Shown: positions 43,716-53,162, numbered from the stretch's first letter. The stretch is 64,000 bases of DNA from Hyphomicrobiales bacterium (GCA_017302635.1 JAFLCX010000001.1:682001-746000); one strand, 5' to 3'. Made by a program: numbers and translations. Notes: a model not told the origin generated them from the letters alone.

Positions 43716-45422
43716 ATGACCGATCTCTCGCGCTACCGTGAAGCTGCCCAGACCTCAGCCGCCTGGCCTTTTGAAGAGGCCCGCAAGCTTGTCGCACGCG
43801 TGCAGAAGACCGGGCAGAAATCGGTAATTTTCGAGACAGGTTACGGCCCGTCCGGTCTTCCCCACATCGGCACGTTCGGTGAGGTCGCCCGCACGACGAT
43901 GGTGCGTCGCGCCTTCGAGGCGCTGACGGGCGGCGAAATCCGGACGCGGCTCATCGCCTTCTCGGATGACATGGACGGCCTGCGCAAGGTGCCGGATAAC
44001 GTGCCGAACAAGGAGCTTCTCGCGAAGGCCATTGGTCTGCCGTTGACAAAAGTGCCCGATCCGTTCGGCACGCATGAAAGCTTCGGGCATCATAACAATG
44101 CACGACTGCGCGCATTTCTCGATGCATTCGGGTTCGAATACGAATTCATGTCCTCGACCGAGCAATACCGCGCCGGAACCTTTGACGCGACGCTGCTGCT
44201 GATGCTCGAACGCTACGAGGCGATCCAGGCGATCATGCTCCCCTCCTTGCGCGAGGAGCGCGCGGCAACCTATTCGCCTTTCCTGCCTATCCACCCCGAG
44301 ACCGGAGTGGTGATGCAGGTGCCGATCGAGGAGCGGAAGCTCGCGTCGGGTAGCATTGTTTGGCGCGATCCGGAGACCGGCAGGGCTTACGAAACGCCGG
44401 TGACGGGCGGGCATTGCAAGCTGCAATGGAAGCCCGATTGGGCGATGCGCTGGGTCGCCCTCGGCATTGACTACGAAATGGCCGGCAAGGACCTGATCGA
44501 CAGCGTGAAGCTCTCGGGCGAGATTTGCCGTGCGCTTGGGGCTGCCGCACCCGAAGGGTTCAATTACGAGCTTTTTCTCGATGAAAACGGCCAGAAAATC
44601 TCCAAATCCAAGGGGAACGGCCTCACGATTGATGAATGGCTGACCTACGCGGCACCCGAGAGCCTTGCGCTCTACATGTTCACGCGGCCGCGCGAGGCGA
44701 AGAAACTGCATTTCGATGTCATCCCCCGCGCGGTGGATGATTATCTGCAGTTTCTCGACGGGTTTTCGCGCCAGGATGACAAGAACCGGCTCGGCAATCC
44801 GGTCTGGCATATTCACGGCGGCAACCCGCCCGAGCCGGAGCGGCTGGGGCGCGATGGCGAGAACGCGCCATCCGAGAAAGTTTCGTTCTCGCTGCTGATG
44901 AACCTCGTCGCCGTCGCGAATGCCGAAGACAAGGCCGTTCTTTGGGGCTTCCTGAAGCGCTATGCGCCTTCGGCTTCGCCCCAGTCTCATCCCCGCCTCG
45001 ATGCGCTCGTGGGCTACGCCATCCGCTATTTTCAGGATTTCGTGAAGCCGAAGAAGGCTTACAGGTCGCCGGATGATGTGGAGGCTTCAGCCTTGGCCGC
45101 TCTGGCTGCCGGGCTTTCGGCCCTGCCGGCCGACGCAACACCGGAGGCCATTCAGGAACTCGCCTATGATGTGGCACGGGCCGTTCCCCGCTATCAGGAT
45201 TTCGCCGCCAAAGGTGCGACGCCCGAGCGCCCCGGTGTCTCGAATGCCTGGTTCTCGACCCTCTATCAGGTGCTGCTCGGCGAAGAACGCGGCCCCCGCT
45301 TCGGCTCGTTTGCGGCGATCTACGGCATTGAGAATACAATCCGGCTCATCCGTGACGCGCTGGCCGGCAAGCTCGTCGCAGCGCACGACGCCTTCCGGCG
45401 CGAACGCGGGCTTACTGACTGA
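43716..45422 (+). CDS. lysK: Lysyl-tRNA synthetase, class I
   Basis: The product is 568 residues. Class I signatures are visible: [20 protein letters not shown] (HIGH-like, HIGT) and [14 protein letters not shown] (KMSKS-like, KISKS). Further conserved blocks are [18 protein letters not shown] and [15 protein letters not shown]. The enzyme charges tRNA-Lys; the class I form replaces the bacterial class II enzyme in many Alphaproteobacteria. Its last 11 bases overlap the convergent S24-type regulator gene. Confidence 0.95.
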   Translation: MTDLSRYREAAQTSAAWPFEEARKLVARVQKTGQKSVIFETGYGPSGLPHIGTFGEVARTTMVRRAFEALTGGEIRTRLIAFSDDMDGLRKVPDNVPNKELLAKAIGLPLTKVPDPFGTHESFGHHNNARLRAFLDAFGFEYEFMSSTEQYRAGTFDATLLLMLERYEAIQAIMLPSLREERAATYSPFLPIHPETGVVMQVPIEERKLASGSIVWRDPETGRAYETPVTGGHCKLQWKPDWAMRWVALGIDYEMAGKDLIDSVKLSGEICRALGAAAPEGFNYELFLDENGQKISKSKGNGLTIDEWLTYAAPESLALYMFTRPREAKKLHFDVIPRAVDDYLQFLDGFSRQDDKNRLGNPVWHIHGGNPPEPERLGRDGENAPSEKVSFSLLMNLVAVANAEDKAVLWGFLKRYAPSASPQSHPRLDALVGYAIRYFQDFVKPKKAYRSPDDVEASALAALAAGLSALPADATPEAIQELAYDVARAVPRYQDFAAKGATPERPGVSNAWFSTLYQVLLGEERGPRFGSFAAIYGIENTIRLIRDALAGKLVAAHDAFRRERGLTD

Positions 45423-46029
45423 CCCAGAGGATGCGGGCGATCAGCCGTAGATCGCTCATCTTTTGCGGCGGCATGTCCGAACCATCGAGCCCTCGCAACT
45501 GCAATTGCCGGGAGGTCTCGTGGCCAAGTTCAGCCAGGGTGAGTGTTCCATCCCGCGCGAACAGCATGATGCGGTCACCGCGCCGACGGGGTGAACTCGA
45601 AGAGGCAATCAGCACCGCGCCATCCCGATAAACTGGCGCATGGGCATCCCCCGAGATACCGATCGCGAAAGCATCGGCGTGGTCGGCGCCGGGAACTTCG
45701 ATCTGATCCCAGCCGGCTCCCGTCGCCTGCCCGCCATCGTCAAAGGATGAAGCATCCACGTCTTCCATCACCCGGAAGGGGAGTTTGTGAGTCGGGTTCT
45801 CGCTGCTGATCAGATCGAGGAAATCATCGATCGAGACCTGCGTCGCCGCGAGAATCTTGGCGATGGACTCGGTGGACGGCCACCGCGGGTGTCCTTCGGC
45901 GCTCTGGCGCTTCGACTTGTTGAACGTGGTCGCGTCAAGCCCCGCCCGCTTGGCGAGCGCCGAGGGCGTCATTCCTTGACGCCGGGCCAGTGCATCGATG
46001 GCATTCCAGATTTGGGCATGGGTCAGCAT
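45412..46029 (-). CDS. HTH/S24-type transcriptional regulator lacking the catalytic dyad
   Basis: The product is 205 residues from the ATG at 46029. Residues about 5-70 form a Cro/CI-type helix-turn-helix ([40 protein letters not shown]). The C-terminal half has the LexA/S24 fold: [40 protein letters not shown] and [13 protein letters not shown]. In active members the first motif reads SGDSM and the second ends MAKEL. Here the nucleophile position is Ala129 and the Lys position is Ala166, so self-cleavage should be impossible. It is probably a constitutive or ligand-independent DNA-binding regulator. It overlaps the lysK 3' end by 11 bp. No phage genes surround it. Confidence 0.85.
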   Translation of the reverse strand: MLTHAQIWNAIDALARRQGMTPSALAKRAGLDATTFNKSKRQSAEGHPRWPSTESIAKILAATQVSIDDFLDLISSENPTHKLPFRVMEDVDASSFDDGGQATGAGWDQIEVPGADHADAFAIGISGDAHAPVYRDGAVLIASSSSPRRRGDRIMLFARDGTLTLAELGHETSRQLQLRGLDGSDMPPQKMSDLRLIARILWVSQ

Positions 46030-46179
46030 GACAAGCTTACCTTGCACCAAAGCAGGGGTGTGGGCGAGTATTTTGCACCCACAAGGTGAAAATCATTCGG
46101 GGAAAATTCTGCTTTCCAGGCTTTGAGCGAGCGCTTAATCCACAACCACTTCGCTCGCCACCCGGAGAACCCGCTCGAC

Positions 46180-46527
46180 ATGCCCCTGATGTACAAGATT
46201 CTTCCGCGCTCCGAATGGGATGCTTTTGTCGCCTCTGGCACCTTCCTCGGATCGACGGTCGATTTGCAGGATGGATACATCCACTTCTCCTACGCTCATC
46301 AGGTGGGGGAGACGTCCCGCAAGTATTTTTCCGGGCAGCCTGATCTGATGATTTTCGCCGTGGAGGCGGATAATCTTGGCCCCAGCCTCAAGAACGAGCC
46401 CTCGCGCGGTGGAGATCTGTTCCCGCATCTCTATGCATCACTTGCCTTGGCCGCTGTGCTCTGGTCGAAAAAACTGCCGCTCGCGCTTGATGGCACACCC
46501 GCCCTGCCCTCCCTTGACGAGGTTTGA
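46180..46527 (+). CDS. DUF952 family protein
   Basis: The product is 115 residues from the ATG at 46180 (a second Met three codons on). Family motifs are MYKILPRSEWDAFVASGTF, DGYIHFSYAHQVGETSRKYF and DLFPHLYASLALAAVLWSKK. DUF952 proteins are small cytosolic proteins with a fold similar to ADP-ribosyl-binding or ADP-ribosyltransferase-like domains; function is unknown. The gene is coupled to pyrD, whose ATG begins one base after this stop, a frequent pairing in Alphaproteobacteria. Confidence 0.87.
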   Translation: MPLMYKILPRSEWDAFVASGTFLGSTVDLQDGYIHFSYAHQVGETSRKYFSGQPDLMIFAVEADNLGPSLKNEPSRGGDLFPHLYASLALAAVLWSKKLPLALDGTPALPSLDEV

Positions 46528-46528
46528 G

Positions 46529-47593
46529 ATGTTCTCGCGTGCCTATCCGCTGTTCCGCCCCCTGATCGGCGCGATTGACGCCGAAAAGGCGCATGATCTG
46601 ACGTTGAGGGCGCTCGAAGTTCTGCCCCTTCCCGCGCCCGCTGCGGATCAGGCCTGCCTTGGCATGGAAGCGTTCGGATACCGGTTTCCAAACCCGGTCG
46701 GACTTGCCGCAGGCCTCGACAAGGATGCACGCGTGCCCGACGCGCTGTTTCGCCTGGGCTTCGGCTTTGTGGAAGTTGGGGGCGTGACGCGTCTGCCCCA
46801 GCCCGGCAACCCGCGCCCTCGTGTGTTCCGCCTTCAGCCCGACGATGCCGTGATCAATCGCTACGGATTGAATTCCGCCGGCATGGAGACGGTTTACCGC
46901 CGCCTCGCAAGCCGCAAAGGCAAGGGTATTCTGGGCATCAACCTCGGTGCCAACAAGGAAACGGCCGATCGGATCGGTGATTATGTCGCGCTGATCGGCA
47001 AGCTTGGCCCTGTTGCCGATTTCCTCACGCTCAACATCTCCTCGCCCAATACGCCTGGCCTGCGTGACCTTCAGGGGCGTGCGTTCCTTGAGGAGTTGCT
47101 CGATCGGGCCTTCGAGGCGCGTGCGAAAGCATCCCTTTCGACCCGCCTGCTGCTCAAAATCGCGCCCGATCTGGATGATATCCAGCTCGACGACATTGTG
47201 GAGGTTGCACGCAGCCGCCGGATCGACGGGATGATTGTCTCGAACACGACCATCGCGCGGCCCTCAAGCCTGAAAGATCAGGCACAGGCGCGAGAAACGG
47301 GGGGACTCTCCGGCAAGCCCCTGTTCCGCTCCTCGACGGTGATGCTCGCAAAAACCTGGCTGCGGGTTGAGGGCCAGTTCCCTCTGATCGGGGTCGGCGG
47401 GATTGCGAGCGGTGCGGATGCGCTGGCGAAAATGGAAGCCGGAGCCACGCTTGTCCAGCTTTACACAGCCCTGATCTATCAGGGGCCGGGCCTGATCGCA
47501 CAGATCAAATCCGCTCTGGCTGAGGCAGCACCGGACGGGCTCTCGCCCCTCATCGGGCGGGCCGCGAGTGATTGGGCCAATGCAGGCTGCTGA
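46529..47593 (+). CDS. pyrD: Dihydroorotate dehydrogenase, quinone-dependent (class 2)
   Basis: The product is 354 residues from the ATG at 46529. An N-terminal helix pair (YPLFRPLIGAIDAEKAHDLT) for membrane and quinone contact marks class 2. FMN-domain motifs are NPVGLAAGLDKDARVPDALF, FGFVEVGGVTRLPQPGNPRP (more often EVGTVT in homologues), NRYGLNSAGME, LTLNISSPNTPGLRDLQG with the catalytic Ser, and IGVGGIASGADALAKMEAGA. It oxidises dihydroorotate to orotate at the inner membrane in pyrimidine synthesis. Its TGA abuts the TGA of the convergent LuxR-type regulator. Confidence 0.95.
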   Translation: MFSRAYPLFRPLIGAIDAEKAHDLTLRALEVLPLPAPAADQACLGMEAFGYRFPNPVGLAAGLDKDARVPDALFRLGFGFVEVGGVTRLPQPGNPRPRVFRLQPDDAVINRYGLNSAGMETVYRRLASRKGKGILGINLGANKETADRIGDYVALIGKLGPVADFLTLNISSPNTPGLRDLQGRAFLEELLDRAFEARAKASLSTRLLLKIAPDLDDIQLDDIVEVARSRRIDGMIVSNTTIARPSSLKDQAQARETGGLSGKPLFRSSTVMLAKTWLRVEGQFPLIGVGGIASGADALAKMEAGATLVQLYTALIYQGPGLIAQIKSALAEAAPDGLSPLIGRAASDWANAGC

Positions 47594-48268
47594 TCAGGCC
47601 GGCAACTCGATTTTCGAGGCTGCAATCACGGCCTGTGTGCGACTTTCAACACCGAGTTTCGTCAGGATTGCCGAAACATGCGCCTTGACGGTCGCTTCGG
47701 AGACAGAAAGTTCGTAGGCAATCTGCTTGTTGAGCAGGCCTTCAGAGAGCATGGTCAACACCCGCATTTGCTGCGGCGTGAGGCTAGCGAGCCGACGGAC
47801 GAGATCGACTGTTTCCTTGTCACCCGCGATATCGAGCCGGATATGGGGCGGAGTCCATTGCCCTCCGGCAATCACATTGGCGATGGCGCCATGCATGGTT
47901 TCGATCGAGGATGTCTTCGGGATGTAACCCGAGGCACCGAATTCGATGCATGTGCGGATGGTAACGGCATCCTCGATTCCGGAAACCACAATGACCGGGA
48001 TGGCCGGATGCTGGGAACGCAGGAAGGTCAGCCCGGAAAAGCCATTCACGCCCGGCATTTTCAGGTCGAGCAGCACGAGATCAACGTCGGGCTCCTCCTG
48101 GATCGCGGCTGTCGCTTCTTCCAGTGTGCCGGCCTCAATGACCCGAAGTTCCTCGAAAATGCCATTCACCGCCTGGCGCAAGGCACCACGAAACAACGGA
48201 TGATCATCTGCGATGATGATGGTGCCGCGGCCTCCCGGGACCACAGGCGTTGACAGGCTTGCCGACAT
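47594..48268 (-). CDS. NarL/LuxR-type response regulator (orphan)
   Basis: The product is 224 residues from the ATG at 48268, preceded by GGGGGGAG. The receiver has acidic residues near 21-22 (IIIADDHPLFRGALRQAV), phosphoacceptor Asp68 (VLLDLKMPGVNG) and the Lys in SGYIPKTSS. The C-terminal LuxR helix-turn-helix reads LTPQQMRVLTMLSEGLLNKQ then SVSEATVKAHVSAILTKLGV. No histidine kinase gene is adjacent. It diverges from a large unrecognised membrane protein gene 158 bp away, which may be its target. Confidence 0.92.
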   Translation of the reverse strand: MSASLSTPVVPGGRGTIIIADDHPLFRGALRQAVNGIFEELRVIEAGTLEEATAAIQEEPDVDLVLLDLKMPGVNGFSGLTFLRSQHPAIPVIVVSGIEDAVTIRTCIEFGASGYIPKTSSIETMHGAIANVIAGGQWTPPHIRLDIAGDKETVDLVRRLASLTPQQMRVLTMLSEGLLNKQIAYELSVSEATVKAHVSAILTKLGVESRTQAVIAASKIELPA

Positions 48269-48426
48269 GAACTCCCCCCTCAAGTCGTATGCTTTTTTTA
48301 ATTTCATAGCATGCTCGACACGATGCTACTATGTTCTCCCCGTGCAAGAGAAGCGTCATAGGCACGCATCCCAACCATAGGTAACCTTGGCGTATCCGCG
48401 CCCGAGAGCTTTGCGGAATCTCAGAA

Positions 48427-49944
48427 ATGATTGCCGTTCTTGCGCTGGTCGTGTCAATCGCAAGCATCACACTGTTGGCTTTCGGTGAGCGCCTCGGTCT
48501 GGCTGCGGGGATTGCCGGTTTTCTTATCCCGGTCACTCTCGCGCTTTTCGTCATCGTGATCGCACTGGTTTCCGCCACAAGCCGGCTGACGGTTTATCTC
48601 GATGCGTCGGACGGCAGGTCCGCAATCCGATCGATCGCGATCCAACTCGTGCTGGTCTTCACCGGGATTGTCCTGCTGCAGGACCAGAATATCACCGATC
48701 CGCGACCAAGCTTCGCGATGCTTGCAGCCTACCTTGTTACGGTGATTGCCGTGCCATCACGTGAGCCGATGAGCCACCTGCCGGAGGCCGAGCGACGCAT
48801 GGGCGGCCCTGACCGGGCGCGTGCGGTCGGGTTCACGACCATCGGATTTTCGATGATCCTGTTTGTCCTGTGGTTTCCGCCGGCGCTGGACTGGCTGGCG
48901 AAAGCGACCGGGTTCGACCCAATTTCGGTCCGCCAGGCCCTGCTTTGGGCTCTGGCAAGTGTGGTGCTGCTGGGTGGGCTGTCGGCGATCGTCCGTCTGG
49001 CCGAAGGTGCGCTGGCTTTCACGCTGCTTTTCGCAGGCCTCCCGTTCGTCGCAATATTTGGAGCGGAAATTCTCCGGATGGTTGACCCGACAGCCACCCT
49101 CACCCTGGAATGGGCCACCACCATTTCGGCTTCCCGGCTCACGGCACAGGTTTTCGGCACCGGGGCGATCCTGCCCGTTCTCGTCGGCATTGGTCTCGGG
49201 CTCGCGACGCTCGCCTCGACGCCGTCCTTGGGCGGACCGGCGAGGCGGGGCGGTTTCGGCGTGCTGATTGTTTGTCTGGCCGGACTGGTCGCCTACGGTT
49301 TCGCGCGCGAGGCGGGCGCGCTGCCATCTCTGGTGATGCGCGAACTCATTCCGGTTGCGCCGCAAAACTGGCCGCTCTTTGTGTTCGATGAGGCCATCCG
49401 GGGCTGGCTGCTGGTGTGCCAGGAAGCGCCGCGTGATGCCATCGACGTCATTCAGGCGTGTCGGCGGAGTGGAGTCATCGGACCCATACCGCCGGAGATG
49501 TTCGAGATCAGGCCCGATATGGTCGGCCCTGCTCTCGCTGCGGCGCGGGGAGTCCCGGCAGCCTTCGGTTTGGTATCGGGGCTTCTGGGGCCCATGATGG
49601 CTTTTGTGACTCTCGCGCTGCTCTTGCAGGTTGCGGCGACGGGAATCGCCGAGACGGTTGTTTTCCGCCTCCTGTCCCCCCGCGCCCTGCGTGCTGCGCG
49701 CCTGACGCGGGCGCGTTTCGCTGCGATCGCGCTGCTCGGGCCATTCTTTTATGCACAACCATTTCCGGCTCTGCCCGATCAGAAGATCCTGCTCTGGCTC
49801 GGGTTGTCGCTGGGTCTGCTGCTCATTTTCACGCTGGTGGCAGACTGGATGCTGACCGCCTTGCGGTGGGCAGGGCGTTTCCGGCGCGAACCGAGGCCCG
49901 GGATCGAAGCTGACGCGATCGATGTCGCTTCCAGCAACGGCTGA
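48427..49944 (+). CDS. Unrecognised polytopic membrane protein (about 11-12 spans)
   Basis: The product is 505 residues. Hydrophobic segments alternate throughout (VLALVVSIASITLLAFG, AIQLVLVFTGIVLLQ, FSMILFVLWFPPALDWL, AFTLLFAGLPFVAIFGAEIL, ILPVLVGIGLGLATLA and others), with an extracytoplasmic or cytoplasmic loop around residues 310-390 containing two Cys (LVCQEAPRDAIDVIQACRRS). I recognise no transporter signature or catalytic motif. The end overlaps the start of a methyltransferase gene by 23 bp, so they are probably cotranscribed. The gene diverges from an orphan response regulator. Confidence 0.8.
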   Translation: MIAVLALVVSIASITLLAFGERLGLAAGIAGFLIPVTLALFVIVIALVSATSRLTVYLDASDGRSAIRSIAIQLVLVFTGIVLLQDQNITDPRPSFAMLAAYLVTVIAVPSREPMSHLPEAERRMGGPDRARAVGFTTIGFSMILFVLWFPPALDWLAKATGFDPISVRQALLWALASVVLLGGLSAIVRLAEGALAFTLLFAGLPFVAIFGAEILRMVDPTATLTLEWATTISASRLTAQVFGTGAILPVLVGIGLGLATLASTPSLGGPARRGGFGVLIVCLAGLVAYGFAREAGALPSLVMRELIPVAPQNWPLFVFDEAIRGWLLVCQEAPRDAIDVIQACRRSGVIGPIPPEMFEIRPDMVGPALAAARGVPAAFGLVSGLLGPMMAFVTLALLLQVAATGIAETVVFRLLSPRALRAARLTRARFAAIALLGPFFYAQPFPALPDQKILLWLGLSLGLLLIFTLVADWMLTALRWAGRFRREPRPGIEADAIDVASSNG

Positions 49945-50866
49945 CGATCTTATGCCGCATCCGAACTTCATGCTGCACGGTTCCGGTGATCTCCTCGCCG
50001 ATCGCCGCTACGCCTATGCGGAAGCAGCGCTCGCGGAGGGTGATGCCCAAGCCGCGCGCGATCTCTACGTCCAGACACTCGAACGGGTCGAGCAATGGCT
50101 CCCGGCGCAACTGGGGCTCGCAAAAGCCAATCTGGCCTTGAACAGGATCGACGACGCGATCACGGGCTTCCGGAAAATCGCAGCTGAAGATCCGCAGGAT
50201 ATTCTCGGCGCAAGGGCTCATCTGGCCCGTCTCGGAGCCGAGGGCGGAGCACTGACACCGGGTTATGTTTCAGCCTTGTTTGATGATTACGCGCCACGTT
50301 TTGACGCTCATCTGATCACGGCGCTGGACTATCACGCACCGGACATTCTGGCCGCGGAGATAAAACGGGTTGCAGAAGCGCGAACCTTTCATCGGGCGCT
50401 CGATCTGGGTTGCGGGACCGGCCTGATGGCGAAAGCGCTGGAGGGGCAAGCGAGCGAGATCCTCGGGGTCGATCTTTCCGAGCGCATGCTCGAGATCGCG
50501 CGCGGCACAGGACTTTATACCCGGCTCGATGCAGCCGATTGTGTCGACTGGCTTGCCGGAGAGACTGCGGAGAGTGCAGATCTCGTCATCGCGGCCGATG
50601 TGTTCTGCTATATCGAAAACCTCGAACCCATCTTCCGGCAGACACACCGAGTTCTTGAAAAATCAGGGTTATTTTCCTTCACGATTCAGACGCATGCCGG
50701 GTCCGGCTGGCGCGTTGGAGACGACTTGCGAGTTCATCACGGCTTGTTGCTCATCGAGGAAATGGCGCGAGAATGCGGCTTTGTGCTCGCCCGTGTGCAG
50801 CCGACAAGTGTGCGGAAGGATCGCGGCGTTCCAGTTCCGGGTGCCGTCTTCGTGCTCGAGCGCTGA
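49922..50866 (+). CDS. TPR-linked class I SAM-dependent methyltransferase
   Basis: The product is 314 residues from the ATG at 49922 (alternative ATG at 49952). Residues about 25-105 look like two to three tetratricopeptide-like repeats (RRYAYAEAALAEGDAQAARD, LGLAKANLALNRIDDAITGF). The methyltransferase domain shows FHRALDLGCGTGLMAKAL (SAM motif I), ILGVDLSERMLEIARGTG and ADLVIAADVFCYIENLEPIF. The TPR part suggests a protein or large-molecule substrate, but that is not established. It overlaps the upstream membrane-protein gene. A 314 bp spacer then leads to gcrA. Confidence 0.85.
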   Translation: MSLPATADDLMPHPNFMLHGSGDLLADRRYAYAEAALAEGDAQAARDLYVQTLERVEQWLPAQLGLAKANLALNRIDDAITGFRKIAAEDPQDILGARAHLARLGAEGGALTPGYVSALFDDYAPRFDAHLITALDYHAPDILAAEIKRVAEARTFHRALDLGCGTGLMAKALEGQASEILGVDLSERMLEIARGTGLYTRLDAADCVDWLAGETAESADLVIAADVFCYIENLEPIFRQTHRVLEKSGLFSFTIQTHAGSGWRVGDDLRVHHGLLLIEEMARECGFVLARVQPTSVRKDRGVPVPGAVFVLER

Positions 50867-51180
50867 AGCTCGACGGCCGCGAGGCAGCGATATTGTCGCT
50901 CCTGAGTCAAAGTGACGCTGCCGGATCAGAATCGCTCGGTCGAGATCGCTGTTGAAAACGGCCTTCCGAGGTGTAGGAATACTCAACAAACGGGCCGGTA
51001 TGCGGCTAGGCTGTTTTCGTCACTGGTGCGGAGATGGAAGGGTCAGCTCAAGAGCTGATTGGCCTCATCTTCGCCGGAGTGGGAAGTAAAGTTCAGTTTT
51101 CGGGCAGGGTTGAGCGTCGTCTCGCTGTTTCTTTGGCGGGCCTGATGTTGGATTCTGGCTATCGGACGAGGAGGCAACAC
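50867..51180. promoter_or_regulatory. gcrA upstream region with three GANTC sites and an inverted repeat
   Basis: The spacer holds no gene I can support. It contains three CcrM-type GANTC sites (GAGTC 50904-50908, GAATC 50929-50933, GATTC 51151-51155) and a 7-base inverted repeat TCAGCTC-AA-GAGCTGA at 51043-51058. The gcrA ribosome-binding site GAGGAGG lies at about 51169-51175. Methylation-dependent control of gcrA is known in Caulobacter; its presence here is inference. Confidence 0.5.
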
Positions 51181-51666
51181 ATGTCCTGGGACGACGGGCG
51201 GATCGAACGGCTGAAGCAACTCTGGACCGATGGCCTGAGCGCCAGCCAGATCGCTGCAGAACTCGGTGGGGTAACCCGCAATGCCGTGATCGGCAAAGTA
51301 CACAGGCTCGGACTCTCGGGTCGCGCCAAGTCGAAACCGGCATCCGTCGCCCGCCCGCGTGTGAAGACCGTGGTGAAGCAGGTGCGGATGCCGGTAGCCT
51401 CCACGCGCGGGAATCTGGCGGTGATCGAGATGGTCGACACCGAAATCGAGGTGATCCAGAAGCCAGCAGAGGTGGTGATGATCCCGCTCTCACGCCGCAT
51501 CTCGATCATGGAATTGCGTGAGGGGCTGTGCAAATGGCCAATCGGCGATCCGATGGATGGCAATTTCGCGTATTGCGGTGCCGATTCCAGTTCGGGCAAG
51601 GTTTATTGCGAGGCGCATTGCCGCATCGCATTCCAGCCGCAGAACGAGCGGCGGCGCTCGAACTGA
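51181..51666 (+). CDS. gcrA: GcrA cell-cycle regulator
   Basis: The product is 161 residues from the ATG at 51181. The N-terminal helix-turn-helix reads RIERLKQLWTDGLSASQIAA then GVTRNAVIGKVHRLGLSGRA, the GcrA signature. The C-terminal sigma70-binding part contains SIMELREGLCKWPIGDPMDG, FAYCGADSSSGKVYCEAHC and the basic end RRRSN. GcrA binds RNA polymerase-sigma70 and activates promoters with methylated GANTC sites. A longer frame from 51034 was rejected because the family starts with MSWDD. A bidirectional terminator separates it from phoB. Confidence 0.95.
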   Translation: MSWDDGRIERLKQLWTDGLSASQIAAELGGVTRNAVIGKVHRLGLSGRAKSKPASVARPRVKTVVKQVRMPVASTRGNLAVIEMVDTEIEVIQKPAEVVMIPLSRRISIMELREGLCKWPIGDPMDGNFAYCGADSSSGKVYCEAHCRIAFQPQNERRRSN

Positions 51667-51689
51667 AATCCTGACAAAGGTGAAAGACA

Positions 51690-51715
51690 AAAGGGAGCCA
51701 GCGGCTCCCTTTTTT
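51690..51715. terminator. Bidirectional terminator between gcrA and phoB
   Basis: A 10-base stem (AAAGGGAGCC, loop AGC, GGCTCCCTTT) flanked by A and T runs lies 24 bp past gcrA and 21 bp past the convergent phoB stop, serving both. Confidence 0.9.
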
Positions 51716-51735
51716 ATGGAACAAGCGGCCTTGCC

Positions 51736-52431
51736 TCAAACACCGAACGTCTCGTCGAAGGAATAACCTGCTCCGCGCACGGTGCGGATCGGGTCTTTCT
51801 GCCCACGCCGCGTCACGGATTTGCGTAAGCGGCCGACATGCACATCCACCGTGCGCTCATCGATATAGGCGTCGCGGCCCCAGACGCCATCGAGCAACTG
51901 CTCGCGCGTGAAAACGCGGCCGGGCGCCCGCATCAGAAATTCCAGAAGCCTGAATTCTGTGGGGCCGAGGTGCAGTTCCTTGCCGGCGCGATGCACCCGC
52001 TTCGCGCGCCGATCGAGCGCGATTTCCCCGATTTCCATCAGATCGGCGAGATGATCCGGCTTCAGTCTGCGCAACAGCGCATTCACACGCGCCATCAGCT
52101 CCGGCAGCGAGAATGGCTTGACGATATAATCATCTGCGCCTGTCTCGAGCCCGCGCACACGATCGGTTTCCTCTCCCCGCGCCGTGAGCATGATCACCGG
52201 CAGGCGCGCCGTTTCCTTGCGGCCGCGCAGACGACGACAGACCTCGATGCCGGAAAGCCCCGGCATCATCCAGTCGAGGATCAGGAGATCCGGCGGCTCC
52301 TCGCGCAGGCGCAAATCCGCTTCATCCCCGCGGCTTGCATGCTCGACCACGAACCCTTCCGACTCGAGATTGTAGCGCAGCAAAACCGCAAGCGCCTCCT
52401 CGTCCTCGGCAATGAGCACGCGCACCGGCAT
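51736..52431 (-). CDS. phoB: Phosphate regulon response regulator PhoB
   Basis: The product is 231 residues of OmpR type. Receiver: acidic pocket IAEDEEALAVLL, phosphoacceptor Asp53 (LLILDWMMPGLSG) and DDYIVKPFSLPEL with the conserved Lys. The winged helix includes LHLGPTEFRLLEFLMRAPGR and YIDERTVDVHVGRLRKSV. It activates genes with Pho boxes when phosphorylated by PhoR. It is the last gene of the pst operon, six bases after phoU. Confidence 0.96.
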   Translation of the reverse strand: MPVRVLIAEDEEALAVLLRYNLESEGFVVEHASRGDEADLRLREEPPDLLILDWMMPGLSGIEVCRRLRGRKETARLPVIMLTARGEETDRVRGLETGADDYIVKPFSLPELMARVNALLRRLKPDHLADLMEIGEIALDRRAKRVHRAGKELHLGPTEFRLLEFLMRAPGRVFTREQLLDGVWGRDAYIDERTVDVHVGRLRKSVTRRGQKDPIRTVRGAGYSFDETFGV

Positions 52432-52437
52432 GGATTC

Positions 52438-53148
52438 TCACTCCGCCTTGCCCTTGGTATAATGCGTTTCGTCAGCCTTCGGGCGTGGGCCGGTCAGCGG
52501 CTCCCCTGTCTCGATCAGATGCACGGTCTCGGCGATATTCGTGGCATGATCGCCGACGCGCTCGATATTCTTGGCGATGAACAACAGATGCGCGCAGTAG
52601 GTGATCGCCCGCGGGTCTTCCATCATGTAGGTGAGCAATTCGCGGAAGAGCGAGTTATGGAGGGCATCGATCTCGCCATCATGCAGCCAGACCTCGCGGG
52701 CGAGATCGGGCCTGTTCTGCGAGAAACTGTCGAGCACCATTTTCAGCTGCTCCTGAACCATCCGGGACATGTTCTGGATGCCGGACAGCGTGCGGTTGCC
52801 CACCATGGTTGCATCAGTCGCGCGCACGCGTTTGCCGATATTCTTGAAAAGATCACCGATGCGCTCGATATCGCCGGCAATGCGCACGGTGCCCATCACG
52901 TGGCGCAAATCCTGCGCCATCGGCTGACGCTTGGCGATCAACACGATCGCCATATCCTCGATTTCCTGCTGGAGGACATCGAGGGACTTGTCGCGGCGAA
53001 CGACGGACTCCGCCTTCACCTTGTCGCCCTTTACCAGCGCATCGACAGCCTCGACAAGCATCGCTTCCGCGATGCCGCCCATTTCGTTGACCTTGTGGGT
53101 CAGGGCGCCGAGCTCTTCATCGAAAGCCTTGACGGTGTGGTTGGTCAT
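52438..53148 (-). CDS. phoU: Phosphate signalling complex protein PhoU
   Basis: The product is 236 residues, all-helical with two similar three-helix halves. Metal-binding E/D-x3-D-type motifs are visible in ESVVRRDKSLDVLQQEIEDM and EVWLHDGEIDALHNSLFREL. Conserved ends are KNIERVGDHATNIAETVHLI and IAGDIERIGDLFKNIGKRV. PhoU links the Pst transporter to PhoR and keeps the regulon off when phosphate is plentiful. It starts 14 bp after pstB with GGAGG upstream. Confidence 0.96.
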   Translation of the reverse strand: MTNHTVKAFDEELGALTHKVNEMGGIAEAMLVEAVDALVKGDKVKAESVVRRDKSLDVLQQEIEDMAIVLIAKRQPMAQDLRHVMGTVRIAGDIERIGDLFKNIGKRVRATDATMVGNRTLSGIQNMSRMVQEQLKMVLDSFSQNRPDLAREVWLHDGEIDALHNSLFRELLTYMMEDPRAITYCAHLLFIAKNIERVGDHATNIAETVHLIETGEPLTGPRPKADETHYTKGKAE

Positions 53149-53162
53149 GCTCGCCTCCGCCC

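Noticed and set aside
45412..46029. S24-type regulator as a prophage repressor
   Set aside because: No integrase, phage structural or lysis gene is anywhere in the window, and flanking genes are core (lysK, DUF952, pyrD).
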